Assembly: GCA_963720735.1 (NCBI GenBank)
Contig: CAVRGL010000005.1
Span: 62,001-126,000 of the forward strand
DNA: 64,000 bases
DNA from: JBBRHQ01 sp963720735
Lineage (GTDB): Bacteria > Actinomycetota > Thermoleophilia > Solirubrobacterales > 70-9
Direction: 5' to 3'
Positions within the stretch are counted from its first letter, which is position 1; the number at the start of each line of letters is the position of its first letter. Positions 9,206 through 17,737 of the stretch are shown piece by piece. The notes under the pieces were generated by a model. That model was given only the letters and a program-made list of their open reading frames with translations, did not search any database and was not told where the DNA came from. The translations under genes were made by a program, and so were the position numbers.

Positions 9206-9979
9206 ATGATCCCCCTACCCACCACCGATCCCCGCCGTGTCGTTGCCTACCGCCGGGTGTCCAGCGTCGAGCAGGGCAAGGCCTTCGGGCCGGCGGCGCA
9301 GGAGCGGGCGATACGGGAGTTCGCCAGGCGCGAGGGCCTCGAGATCGTCTCCGACGTCTTCGAGGACCGCAGCGGCACGCTGCCGCTCGAGGAGAGACCC
9401 GGACTCCAGGACGCTCTGGCCAAGGTCTATGAGTACGGAGCAGGCGGGCTCCTGGTGGCTCGCCGCGATCGTCTCGCCCGCGATGAGTACGCGGCCCACG
9501 ATGCGATCCGCAACTTCGCAGCCGCTGGAGCGCGGGTGCTCTACGCGGACGGCTCCAACGGCGAGGGGGACGGTGCCCTACTCGCTGACTCGATCATGCA
9601 CGCCGTCGCCGCAGATGACCGCAGGCGGATCGTGGCGCGGCTCAAGGCAGGACGCGACGCCAAAGCGCGGGAGCATCCCGAGAGCCGGCCGCAGGGAGGG
9701 AAGCTGCCCTACGGCTACCGCCGGGTGAGGGGCAACGTCGAGGTTGACCCCGAAGAGGCGGAGGACGTGCGGAGGATCTTCGACCTCATCCGGGGAGGGA
9801 AATCGATCCGAGCCGCCGCTCAGGTCCTGAGCGATGAGAGCGGCCGAACCTGGCATCCAAACGCCGTGGCGCGGATCGTCAAGCGCCCGATCTATAAGGC
9901 CGCGGAGCCCGGACGGATCATCGACCCGCGGATCTTCAATCAGGCCCAACGCGCTCTTCAGGAACGCCGGAGGGGCTAG
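9206..9979 (+). CDS. Serine recombinase (resolvase plus recombinase domain, short form)
   Basis: Residues 10-150 form a resolvase catalytic domain: VVAYRRVSSVEQG with the nucleophilic serine near residue 19, ARRDRLARDEY, and a late DDRRRIVARLKAGRD helix. Residues 155-257 match a Recombinase DNA-binding domain (KLPYGYRRVRG, DPEEAEDVRRIFDLI, WHPNAVARIVKRPIY). At 257 residues it lacks the zinc-ribbon and coiled-coil C-terminus of large serine integrases, so it may be truncated or a small stand-alone recombinase. The next gene on the other strand overlaps its 3' end by four bases. Confidence 0.9.
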   Translation: MIPLPTTDPRRVVAYRRVSSVEQGKAFGPAAQERAIREFARREGLEIVSDVFEDRSGTLPLEERPGLQDALAKVYEYGAGGLLVARRDRLARDEYAAHDAIRNFAAAGARVLYADGSNGEGDGALLADSIMHAVAADDRRRIVARLKAGRDAKAREHPESRPQGGKLPYGYRRVRGNVEVDPEEAEDVRRIFDLIRGGKSIRAAAQVLSDESGRTWHPNAVARIVKRPIYKAAEPGRIIDPRIFNQAQRALQERRRG

Positions 9980-10248
9980 CGAGCGGCACAGAAGGGTCCG
10001 GAGTCCGCTAGGCAGGCATCGAGCTGACCGCGGGCGTAGCGAGCGGCATTGGTGCTGTACCCGGTAACCGTGGCGGGCGTGACATGCTCAACGCACCCTT
10101 CGAGCTGCGCCTTCGACACCGCCCCATACGCGCAGTAGTCGCCTACGAGGTTGCCGCCGTCCGTGCCAGCCCCTGTCTCGTTCGAACCCCCGCATCCTCC
10201 GATTAGGAAGATGACCAGCGGAAGGGCGAGGCTGCGGCGCGTCAACAC
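9976..10248 (-). CDS. Small predicted lipoprotein
   Basis: The 90-residue product has a signal with a lipobox, LALPLVIFLIGGC, so the mature protein would be anchored by the cysteine near residue 19. The mature part has four more cysteines in DYCAYGAV, LEGCVEHV, LDACLADS and PFCAAR, probably two disulfides. No family is recognised. It lies among mobile-element genes. Confidence 0.6.
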   Translation of the reverse strand: MLTRRSLALPLVIFLIGGCGGSNETGAGTDGGNLVGDYCAYGAVSKAQLEGCVEHVTPATVTGYSTNAARYARGQLDACLADSGPFCAAR

Positions 10249-10257
10249 GCGGCCAGC

Positions 10258-10830
10258 CTACGCCTGGCTAGCCCCTTCAGAGGGTTCTCCGACCTCCTCG
10301 ACCTCCTCCGCGAACCCGTCGATGATCTCGACGCCATGAGCCCTCAAGTCGCGCTCGACCTCCTCGATCGATCGGTGATGTACCACGGTCGTTGGCTGAT
10401 CCCGTAGGAGCTGGGCCTTGTCGAGGTGCACCGCGCCGGAGACGGCGAGGTTGCGGCTGGCACCTGGGAGGTCTCTGGCCGGGATCTCCTCGAGGGAGTC
10501 CTCGATCCGATCCGCCACACGCTGCTCGAGGCGGAGATAGCGCTCTGCCGCGGCGGTGTGCTTCTCGGCTAGGAACTCGCGCAGGCGGGGAAGCTCCCTT
10601 GCCCTGACCTCCTCGTAGCGCTGGGGGTGGATCCTGTTAACCCAGCTCTGCAGGGTCGAGCGCGGGATCGGGAGTCCCTCGCCGGCGAGGATCTGGGCGG
10701 CCAGGCGGGTGTTGCCGCTGGCGAGCGCTGTGGCCACAAGGCCGCGCTCGATCTCCTCTTCGGTGTAGCTGGTGCGCGTGCGTTTCTGTGGATGAGACTG
10801 GGCGATGGGCGCCAACATTCGTTCTTCCAT
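10258..10830 (-). CDS. HTH protein resembling a phage terminase small subunit
   Basis: The 190-residue product starts with a helix-turn-helix region (EEEIERGLVATALASGNTRL then AAQILAGEGLPIPRSTLQSW) of the type found in terminase small subunits and related element proteins. A long helical, charged middle follows (HTAAAERYLRLEQRVADRIE). RDLPGASRNLAVSGAVHLDK and AQLLRDQPT resemble conserved parts of an actinobacterial mobile-element family. No capsid, portal or large terminase gene is nearby, so the prophage link is inference. It probably belongs with the recombinase at 9206-9979. Confidence 0.6.
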   Translation of the reverse strand: MEERMLAPIAQSHPQKRTRTSYTEEEIERGLVATALASGNTRLAAQILAGEGLPIPRSTLQSWVNRIHPQRYEEVRARELPRLREFLAEKHTAAAERYLRLEQRVADRIEDSLEEIPARDLPGASRNLAVSGAVHLDKAQLLRDQPTTVVHHRSIEEVERDLRAHGVEIIDGFAEEVEEVGEPSEGASQA

Positions 10831-10987
10831 GGTCTAAGGATGATCCGAGCCTCGGATGAAGCTAACCCGGGATTAGGGGAACCCAGCACAGCCACCCGAG
10901 AGGCGGACATAGAGCCCAATCCACGCCGAACCTGGGCCAATCGGGGACTCTCAGGCACGGTGATTCCGTCACTCGTGCCTTCCTGCA

Positions 10988-11680
10988 TCAGAAGATCAGC
11001 GCGAGTGAGATGAGCCCAACGACATCCGCGGCATAGTGGGTTGCCCAGGTCACGGCGAGATTGCGGGTTCTCGCCCAGATGATCCCGAACACGATGAAGT
11101 CGAGCGCGACTCCTGCGGAGTCCGTGAAAACGACATCGAAGCTGCCCGACGAACCGGCGGCGTGCGCACATGCGGCGATGACCGAAGCCAGGAGGATCGC
11201 TAGGGGCGTTCCGATGAACCAACTGAGCCGCTCCTGGAGGAAGACCTGATAGACGATCGTCTCGAACAGCGTGAGGATCAGCGCTGCGCCAGCGAGAACG
11301 GGAATCTTCGAGGTCCGCTGGCTGATTTGGTGCAGTAGCTGGTGGTAGAAACCAAACAGGTGGGCAACGCCGAACTCCGGCGGTAGGAGCTGCAACAGCA
11401 GCACCACGATCGCGACCAGGCACCACACCTTCTTGAGGTCGCTGAAGAACGCCGCGCGGGGCTTGATTCCGATCTCTGACCAGGCTCGACTCAAGCGCCG
11501 CGGCCCGGGCATCACGTACACGATCGCGACGATGTATCCCACGATGAATGTGTTGCTGTTGGCGACCAGCGAAACGATGATCGTGAGAACAAGGACCGCC
11601 GTGACCATCAACACTCCGCGCGGCTCGTCGCCGTCGTGCGGAAGCTCCACCAGATCGGGGCCAGCGGACTCCTCGGACAT
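10988..11680 (-). CDS. CPBP-like intramembrane protein with degenerate motif
   Basis: The ATG at 11680 has a strong ribosome site (GGAGGA directly upstream) and is preferred over the frame start at 11917, which runs into an integrase remnant. The product has about 230 residues and six to seven hydrophobic helices. Helix order and the stretch LFETIVYQVFLQERLSWF, then ACAHAAG and VTWATHYAADVVG, resemble CPBP (Abi) proteases. The key EExxxR motif is reduced to ETIVYQ, without the second Glu or the Arg, so protease activity is uncertain. The later histidines are present. Confidence 0.65.
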   Translation of the reverse strand: MSEESAGPDLVELPHDGDEPRGVLMVTAVLVLTIIVSLVANSNTFIVGYIVAIVYVMPGPRRLSRAWSEIGIKPRAAFFSDLKKVWCLVAIVVLLLQLLPPEFGVAHLFGFYHQLLHQISQRTSKIPVLAGAALILTLFETIVYQVFLQERLSWFIGTPLAILLASVIAACAHAAGSSGSFDVVFTDSAGVALDFIVFGIIWARTRNLAVTWATHYAADVVGLISLALIF

Positions 11681-11705
11681 TCCTCCGCGGAGTTTCCCGC
11701 ATCGG

Positions 11706-12023
11706 CTACGCCGCGAGCGATACGGCTGGCCCTCTGGCGGGCACAGGAGACGGCGTCGAGAGCGGCCCTCCGATGTCGTCGTTGAGCAGATGGACGTAGG
11801 TGCTGAGCGTGAACGCCGGAGAGTGATGCCGAGCCACCGCTGCACCTGAACGGCGTTGCGCCCGGGCGCGAACAGTCGCGTTGCGCAGGAGCGGCGGGAG
11901 GTATGAAATCCGCCCACGGCACGCCGGCCTCCTGAGACCTTCGCCTCCTGTGCGTCTGGGGCTTAGCCAACGGCGGCCGCTCCATAACGCTTCCACGACC
12001 ACCAGCGCTGGCCTTCCGGTCAC
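11706..12023 (-). pseudogene. Tyrosine integrase C-terminal remnant
   Basis: Minus-strand frames give the end of a phage-type integrase in pieces: RRSQEAGVPWADFH near 11930, then SRRSCATRLFAPGRNAVQVQ where the HxxR box would be, then in another frame HHSPAFTLSTYVHLLNDDIG, which carries the catalytic tyrosine. A frameshift separates the arginine box from the tyrosine, and the N-terminal half is missing. Copy A of a short repeat lies just beyond its broken end. Confidence 0.75.
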
Positions 12024-12087
12024 GCCGGGAGCTCCCGCAATCCCGCCTACAGAGCGAGGCCCCTATCGGCGGCTCCCAGGCACGGAA

Positions 12088-12112
12088 ATCGGCCCAAACA
12101 AATGACGCTGGG
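12088..12112 (+). repeat. Short dispersed repeat, copy A
   Basis: ATCGGCCCAAACAAATGACG followed by CTGGG is nearly identical to stretches at 13133-13162 and 18537-18566. This copy lies next to a tyrosine-integrase remnant. On the minus strand all three can be read as RHLFGPI, but no long frame supports translation. Confidence 0.6.
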
Positions 12113-12168
12113 CCACCACCTAGCGATCTAGCGACCAACCGCCAACCGGGAGGTCAGAACCGTATGCC

Positions 12169-12945
12169 TCACTGGCGCCCCAGATAGTCCGATTCGAGCA
12201 CCAGGTCTTTGAGCAGCGACTGGTACTCGACGTGGGTTTCATGCTCGCTGGTCCGCCAAACGCGGCCTTCCTCACTCTGCATGAACTCGCGGTAGTCGGG
12301 CACTCCAGGCTGCCTGATGTTGTCGGCGACGACCACGGAGCCGGCATGCAGCCAGCCCTGGTCCAGGATCCGACCAAGGTCGGTCAGATAGGCGGACTTG
12401 TCGTGGTCGATGAAAACAAAGTCCAGCGATTCGCCGGTGAAGCCGTGCTCAGACTCGAGCCTTGCAATCGTCTCACCCCCATCGCCGAGCGTCCCAACGA
12501 GCACCGTCAACTCCTCACCGATACCGGCGTGATCCCAGATGCGGCGTGCGATCGCCGCGTTCTCGGCGTTGAACTCGATCGACACGAGCCGCGCCCCTTC
12601 CGGCATCACCCGCGCGGTCCGCAGCCCGCTGTAGCCACAGTAGGTACCCAGCTCGAGCAATTGGCGCGGCACAGTCCGGCGGATCGCCGCGTCGAGGATC
12701 CCGCCCTTCTCGTCGCCGACATTGATCAGGAAGCTGCGGTGGTAGGCGAAGTCATCGACGATGCGAATCACATCGTCGAGGTCGCCCTGACGAGCCTCGG
12801 CTTCGACGTAGCGAGCAAGCGCCAGCTCCCGGCCGTCGCCAACCTGCCACTCGGTCGTCAGGCGACGCATGCCCAACAGCATGCGCACCATCGACCAGCG
12901 CAGGAACGGAAACCGCTTCCCGCCAAGCTCCGGTAGCGGCGACAT
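12169..12945 (-). CDS. COMT-like O-methyltransferase
   Basis: The 258-residue product has the class I SAM-dependent fold of catechol O-methyltransferases. The SAM-binding motif is ELGTYCGYSGLR near residue 97, the acidic strand end is LVSIEFNAENAAIAR, and the metal and catalytic region is FVFIDHDKSAYL then VVADNIRQPG. These Asp and Asn residues match the Mg-binding set of COMT. The acceptor is probably a catechol or similar diol, but no pathway neighbours identify it. Confidence 0.85.
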   Translation of the reverse strand: MSPLPELGGKRFPFLRWSMVRMLLGMRRLTTEWQVGDGRELALARYVEAEARQGDLDDVIRIVDDFAYHRSFLINVGDEKGGILDAAIRRTVPRQLLELGTYCGYSGLRTARVMPEGARLVSIEFNAENAAIARRIWDHAGIGEELTVLVGTLGDGGETIARLESEHGFTGESLDFVFIDHDKSAYLTDLGRILDQGWLHAGSVVVADNIRQPGVPDYREFMQSEEGRVWRTSEHETHVEYQSLLKDLVLESDYLGRQ

Positions 12946-13132
12946 CGCTACCAGCCTGACAGACGATGCACGCCGGTTTGCCTAAGCGATCGCCGCACAA
13001 GCGGTGGCGACCGTCTGGTTATGCACGCTGGCCGCCTCCGGGGCTAGGAATACGAGGCGCTGCTCGCCTTCGAGCCAGTCCACCGCGGCCCGATCTGGAC
13101 CGGCCTTCATCAGCCAACATCAATAAGGAACT

Positions 13133-13162
13133 GGGATCGGCCCAAACAAATGACGGTAGGCC
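13133..13162 (+). repeat. Short dispersed repeat, copy B
   Basis: GGGATCGGCCCAAACAAATG then ACGGTAGG, matching copies at 12088-12112 and 18537-18566. It lies in the otherwise featureless gap upstream of the O-methyltransferase. Confidence 0.6.
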
Positions 13163-13339
13163 GGCCACCGCTTGTTGTTTGATTGCCTCTCGGGTAGCGC
13201 GGTCGGTCGCCAGGCGTGCCCCTAGGCTCATCTCTCCCCCGGTTGGGTGCTAGGAGACAGCTTCACCCGCAACCTGGCTGGTGATCATCGTCGTCGCTAT
13301 TCCCCGCCAAACCGCGAATCGTCTTACTCCGTCCTATCG

Positions 13340-14083
13340 TCAGCAACCCTTCATCCTGCGTTGCTTCTGGCGGTAGATCCGCATCGAGCTGTGTCTCATA
13401 TCGCCGTGTGTCTGATTCCGGAGGCTCCGCACCAGTTCATGGTGATAGGGAGACCGGAGACTCTCGCTATGGCCGATCACGTTTTTGACCTTGATGTGGA
13501 ATCTGCAGCGCAGGTAGCGCGTCAGATGCAGGGAGGCCCGCAGCTCGCGCCGATTTCCTAGAAGATCCGCGTCCCGGTAACCAGCGTGTTCGACGCCGAT
13601 CGCGGTCCAGTTGAGACCGACCGTATGGCGACAGCGGATCGTCAGGTGGACGAGCTGGTAAATGCGACCGGAAGGCGACACCACGAAATGGGCGCAGACA
13701 TTCGGGAGCTCATGGAGCTCGGGATCGGGATGGTCGGGCGCGAAGGTGTTGTAGACCGCAGCGGCACTGATGGCGCCTGCGATGTGTTCGACAATGACGT
13801 GCGGATTACGCAGCCTCCAGGTGTGGTCACCGTAATGGCGCTTCGAGTAGGCGGCCATCTCGTGTTTGCGTTTGGCGGAGAATGGGATGAACCAATGTTG
13901 AATTGGAGGTTTGGTGAGGCGTTGGCGCTTCGACGCTCTCGGGTTGGGAAAGGGTCTAGTCCCCGGCGGGAGTGTGGCACGGTGACCCCCTCCCTGGGGC
14001 GGTGGCTGAGCAGACCCCGTCAGTGCCCAAGACATCGTCGCGATGACCGCGAGGGCGAGCACCGCCATCCAGATCTGCCTCAT
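13340..14083 (-). CDS. Secreted N-acetylmuramoyl-L-alanine amidase-like protein (Amidase_2)
   Basis: Starting at the ATG at 14083 (MRQIWMAVLALAVIATM) the protein has a normal signal peptide; the frame extends to 14161 but the extra residues are basic and unlikely. The amidase domain spans about residues 90-230: the first zinc-type His in VIVEHIAG, CAHFVVSPSGRIYQLV, then RHTVGLNWTAIGVEHAG, and a last His in VIGHSES. This matches the zinc amidase fold that cuts peptidoglycan between MurNAc and L-Ala. Length is about 247 residues. The C-terminus is unusually basic. Confidence 0.8.
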   Translation of the reverse strand: MRQIWMAVLALAVIATMSWALTGSAQPPPQGGGHRATLPPGTRPFPNPRASKRQRLTKPPIQHWFIPFSAKRKHEMAAYSKRHYGDHTWRLRNPHVIVEHIAGAISAAAVYNTFAPDHPDPELHELPNVCAHFVVSPSGRIYQLVHLTIRCRHTVGLNWTAIGVEHAGYRDADLLGNRRELRASLHLTRYLRCRFHIKVKNVIGHSESLRSPYHHELVRSLRNQTHGDMRHSSMRIYRQKQRRMKGC

Positions 14084-14428
14084 CGGTCTCAATCTGCGGC
14101 TGGTCCCGGGGTGTCGAGCTTGATCCGCCTTTGCCCCAATCTCTCGTCGACGTCTGCCCATCGTGGTGCGCCTTCTTACGGCCTCTACCCCTTGCGTGGG
14201 CCTTCAGCGCCTCACCTAACCAAGGTCTCGCGCCTTCCGCGTCCTCCCTGGTCCGCTGCCGGCCACGCGTCCGACACCGGTGCTTCTTGACCACCTTGGA
14301 CAAAACGCTCCGGGCAACAGAGTTTCCGAGCGCGTCCACACTCGACCGAGAAGGTGTGGCGGCCGGGCCTAACCCGGAAGCCACGCGGAGAGGCGCAGGC
14401 CGAGTAGGGCGCCGAGTAAAGAGTGGGG
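14084..14428. other. Gap without a supported gene
   Basis: About 345 bases between the amidase start and the end of the lipoprotein gene. Overlapping frames on both strands lack motifs, and I see no RNA gene. Confidence 0.5.
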
Positions 14429-15073
14429 CTAAGCCACGCAGAACAAGGGCTTTCGTGCGTGCAGTTGGACATACCGACCGCAGAGCTTCTCCCTCTGCAC
14501 TCCGTGAACCACGTCCATGACCCACTCATAGAACTGGCCTGTAGCGCAGTCGATGCCGAACTTTCCCGAAGCGGAGCGACTTCCGAGGCCGAGCACGAAC
14601 TGAACCCCCGCGGTCGCATTCTCGCCAGTTGCCCGCCGGTGTTCCGGCGCAAAGGGTCCGGGGCTGCCGGCCATCCCCGCCAGTAGCATCAGATGCCCGT
14701 CGCCTTCGACAAGCCGCGCAAAGCCCGCGTAGGCACGGTGTGGCGTGCGAGCCGTAAATCGGCCGGCTTGCGCCCCCCGGCCGTAATAGATGGTGACGCC
14801 CTCGAGTTGGCTCGGCGGGGCGATGTATCCGGCGGCCTTTGCAGTATTGCCGCTATTGACGGCCCCAAGGAAGCCGTTCAACCGGGCCTGCACCTGCCCC
14901 GCCGCGCATCCCCCCAGCATTTGCACTCCTCCGGCGGTGCTGGCAACCGTCCGCTCGGTCGAGCGGGTATTGCTGGTTCGCCCACCACTATCAGAACAGC
15001 CAGGGACCACAAGCGCGGCTGCCACGAGCATGATCAGCCCTGCCCGCTCGGATCTCGTTATGGATCGCCTCAT
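14429..15073 (-). CDS. Predicted lipoprotein of unknown function
   Basis: The 214-residue product has a lipoprotein signal, GLIMLVAAALVVPGC, with the lipid cysteine near residue 26, followed by a Ser/Thr-rich linker. The globular part (about 55-214) looks like an NTF2/DUF4440-type fold judging from CAAGQVQARLNGFLGAVNSG and later strands ending FYEWVMDVVHGVQREKLCGR. That assignment is tentative. It faces the cell exterior and precedes the sigma-factor pair on the same strand. Confidence 0.65.
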   Translation of the reverse strand: MRRSITRSERAGLIMLVAAALVVPGCSDSGGRTSNTRSTERTVASTAGGVQMLGGCAAGQVQARLNGFLGAVNSGNTAKAAGYIAPPSQLEGVTIYYGRGAQAGRFTARTPHRAYAGFARLVEGDGHLMLLAGMAGSPGPFAPEHRRATGENATAGVQFVLGLGSRSASGKFGIDCATGQFYEWVMDVVHGVQREKLCGRYVQLHARKPLFCVA

Positions 15074-15111
15074 TGATCTTCATACGTCTCCGGACCTCTC
15101 AGCGGTCCCAG

Positions 15112-16305
15112 CTACCGATTCAGCGACGCGCAGCACCAACCCTGAACTCGGGGGAAGGCCCCGCCATTGCGTTCGGCCCCGGGCGCGAACTGGCTCGAAA
15201 TATTCGAGACGGCGACGATCCGCTTCGGCTGCTTTGGACTAAGGAAGAGCCACTGGTCCGCGCTTTGCCAACCGAGAAGCAACCAACGACCGTTGGGCGA
15301 CCAGGCGAGGTCGCTGAAGCGGCCAGGTCCAGCGAAGAGACTCCGAGTGCCGGTGGTTCCCGAGAGAAGAAGCTGGCTGCGTTCTGTAGGAGGGTTGGCC
15401 CGGGTGAGGAGCGCGACCGAATGCCCATCGGGCGAAAGCCGGGCATCGGTGATCACTGCATGGGAGGGGACCGAACGTCGCCATAGCAGGCGCCCCTTGG
15501 GGTTGTAGTTCTCCACAGCGCTCGATCGCACGACCAAGAGCCTCTTGCCATCTGTCGACCACTGAAGGCCGATCGGAGCGGAACCCCGCCGGGTCGTGAA
15601 CACCCTTCGACCGCTGTCCGCGGCGACCGCCGTGACCCCGCCGCCTTTCCTGGCGAAGACGAGAACGTAGGCGGGTCCAGGCATCCAAGCGGGGGCGACC
15701 TTGGCAACGCTCTTCGCAAGCAGATGATCGCCGCTGCCATCTCCATTCACTACCCGTAGCGAGCCGCCGCTCAGGTAGGCGATCCGGAAGCCGTCGGGGC
15801 TGTTCCAGCTCGGCAGGCTCACGGGCCCGGATCGGGCGAGCGTCCATCTCACTCCACCGTCGGAGTCGAGTGCGAGCAGCTGGTGCTTCGTGGTCGCGGC
15901 AACGAAGAGGCCGCGGGGAGACCAGGTGGCATTACGGAATTCGCCGAGCAGTCGCTTTGACCCGTCGCGATGGACGACCCACGCACCTTCTCTTGATTCG
16001 ACCAGCACCCTTCCGGGAGCAGGCAGGGAGGTGAGCGCAGGGCTGGCGTTCTCGCGTCCCGGGTTGACGGCGTCTTTGACCCAGTGGCGCACCGTCGCAC
16101 CGGCGGGGCTGACGAGGATGCCGATCAGCCCGACCGCAATCGCTACCCGCACAGCCTGTCGGCGCCATGGCTTCCGCGGACGCTCGTGATCGGTCTCGGC
16201 GTAGGCGGCCTGGATCACCCTCCATGCTCTCTCCTCAGCCTCGGCAGCATCGGGAGGGCTTTGATCCCGAAGCGCCCGGCGAACTCTGCCCTCGGTCTCT
16301 CTCAT
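15112..16305 (-). CDS. Membrane-anchored PD40/WD40-like propeller, partner of ECF sigma factor
   Basis: The 397-residue product has a cytoplasmic N-terminus of about 50 residues (MRETEGRVRRALRDQSPPDA), one membrane helix (VRVAIAVGLIGILVSPAGA) and an extracytoplasmic propeller. Blades carry NATWSPRGLFVAATT, LQWSTDGKRLLVVRS, DARLSPDGHSVALLTR and DLAWSPNGRWLLLGW. Its start overlaps the stop of the ECF sigma gene by four bases (16302-16305), so the two are translationally coupled. That arrangement suggests a role as sensor or anti-sigma partner, but no zinc-type anti-sigma motif is seen. Function is inferred from context only. Confidence 0.75.
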   Translation of the reverse strand: MRETEGRVRRALRDQSPPDAAEAEERAWRVIQAAYAETDHERPRKPWRRQAVRVAIAVGLIGILVSPAGATVRHWVKDAVNPGRENASPALTSLPAPGRVLVESREGAWVVHRDGSKRLLGEFRNATWSPRGLFVAATTKHQLLALDSDGGVRWTLARSGPVSLPSWNSPDGFRIAYLSGGSLRVVNGDGSGDHLLAKSVAKVAPAWMPGPAYVLVFARKGGGVTAVAADSGRRVFTTRRGSAPIGLQWSTDGKRLLVVRSSAVENYNPKGRLLWRRSVPSHAVITDARLSPDGHSVALLTRANPPTERSQLLLSGTTGTRSLFAGPGRFSDLAWSPNGRWLLLGWQSADQWLFLSPKQPKRIVAVSNISSQFAPGAERNGGAFPRVQGWCCASLNR

Positions 16306-16952
16306 CGCTCTTGCCGATCGATCCGCTCGCCCAGGCGATCTAGTGCCCGCCTGAGCCTGGAGTTGACGGTGCCCCGAGGGAGTCCGAGCATCTTCGCGAT
16401 CTCACCTGGCGTGTAGTCCAGGAGGAACCGCAGGACGATTACCCCCCGGTGCTCAGCCGAGAGCCCGGCCAAGAGATCTTCGAACCCGGCAACCGAACTG
16501 CGCTCTCCTGAGTCCCTACCCAACGTACCGGCGGGCAATGTCTCGATACTTACCTCGGCCCTCAGCTTTCGGGTGCGACTCCAGTCGATCGCCCGGTTTA
16601 CGACGATGCGGTGAAGCCACGGCCTAAAGCGCCGACTGCGATCGAAGCGCCCCAAAGCCCTGATCGCGGAGAGGAAAGCCTCCTGGGCGATGTCTTCCGC
16701 AGCTTGGGTGTCGCGCACGATCAGAAAGGCGGCGCGGTGAACGTCTCGCCAGTGACGGCGAAAGAGAATCTCCAGGGCCTCCTCCGAGCCACCTTGGGCG
16801 GCTCGGAGCAACGCGCCCTCGCTTTGGTGCTCCCGAGGATCTGAGATCAGCTGGCGTGCTCTTGCTGCCTGCTCCGGCTTCGGGGAAGTTCCCTCAGAAG
16901 AGGCGAGCCCCCAGCCAAGGAGTCCTTGCCTCAGATCCCCTTCGGCGGCCAT
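16302..16952 (-). CDS. RNA polymerase ECF sigma factor
   Basis: The ATG at 16952 has a GGAGG ribosome site eight bases upstream and is preferred over the frame start at 17036. The product of about 216 residues has region 2 (ALEILFRRHWRDVHRAAFLI then DTQAAEDIAQEAFLSAIRAL and FRPWLHRIVVNRAIDW) and region 4 (LSAEHRGVIVLRFLLDYTPG then EIAKMLGLPRGTVNSRLRRA). It redirects RNA polymerase to a small regulon. It is coupled to the membrane propeller gene downstream, the probable regulator of its activity. Confidence 0.9.
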   Translation of the reverse strand: MAAEGDLRQGLLGWGLASSEGTSPKPEQAARARQLISDPREHQSEGALLRAAQGGSEEALEILFRRHWRDVHRAAFLIVRDTQAAEDIAQEAFLSAIRALGRFDRSRRFRPWLHRIVVNRAIDWSRTRKLRAEVSIETLPAGTLGRDSGERSSVAGFEDLLAGLSAEHRGVIVLRFLLDYTPGEIAKMLGLPRGTVNSRLRRALDRLGERIDRQER

Positions 16953-17092
16953 AGACCCAGCCTCCAGGCAAATGTGGCCACGGTCAACCCAGCGCATGAA
17001 CTCCCATACGCCCAACGAAGGACCAGAGGTCCCCAAATGTCCGGATATTTGTTTCGGGACCTCTCAGGGAGTCAGAGCCGTAGTGGAGAGAA

Positions 17093-17737
17093 ATGACCCG
17101 AATACGACTGCTCACGATCGTCGGCTTGAGTCTCGTGGCTGGAACCCTGGCGCTGATCTGGGGATCCACTGCTCCGGCATCCCGACCGCAGTGGCGGACC
17201 TTCTCGGTTGCTGATCAGGGCATTAGCGGCAGGATCCCGCCGGGATGGCATTTGGCCAAGAAGACTCTCGTCCCGAGATTGATCGATCCCCACGAGGTCC
17301 TCTCACTCGGAACAGGACCCCTGCCGGTCGGCGGCGGAGGTAACTGCGGTGCCTATCCCATCAAGGCAATTGAGGCCATGGGCCCACTCGACGCGGTCAT
17401 CTCGATCCAAGAGCGAAATGTTCCCAGCCACCCCAATACGAGTTCGTTGCGGGGATTTCCGGCTCGACCGGCCCACTTCAATCTTCGGGCTCTCCGCCCT
17501 GCCCCAAGCACCAATCGCATCACCAGGGCGATGGGCTACGTGACCACAAACATCTTCTTCCGAGACCACGGACGGACCTTCACGGCAATGGTCGCTACAA
17601 CACAGCCTGCCTCAATGGCTCTTCGGAAGCGACTGGAGCGAATCCTTAATGGCTTGCGCTTTCCGTCAACGATGAGGCCGAAGCGCGGACGGGTTCAGCA
17701 GTCATTCGTCAATCATTGGGCCTTTGGACGCCCATGA
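17093..17737 (+). CDS. Secreted protein of unknown function
   Basis: The 214-residue product has an N-terminal hydrophobic signal or anchor (LLTIVGLSLVAGTLALIWG). The rest includes ISGRIPPGWHLAKKTLVPRL, a glycine-rich turn GPLPVGGGGNCGAYP and a C-terminal ALRKRLERILNGLRFP helix. I know no family for it. It lies divergent from the sigma factor and is coupled to the next gene by an ATGA overlap at 17734-17737, so the two are probably cotranslated. Control by the adjacent sigma factor is possible but unproven. Confidence 0.7.
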   Translation: MTRIRLLTIVGLSLVAGTLALIWGSTAPASRPQWRTFSVADQGISGRIPPGWHLAKKTLVPRLIDPHEVLSLGTGPLPVGGGGNCGAYPIKAIEAMGPLDAVISIQERNVPSHPNTSSLRGFPARPAHFNLRALRPAPSTNRITRAMGYVTTNIFFRDHGRTFTAMVATTQPASMALRKRLERILNGLRFPSTMRPKRGRVQQSFVNHWAFGRP

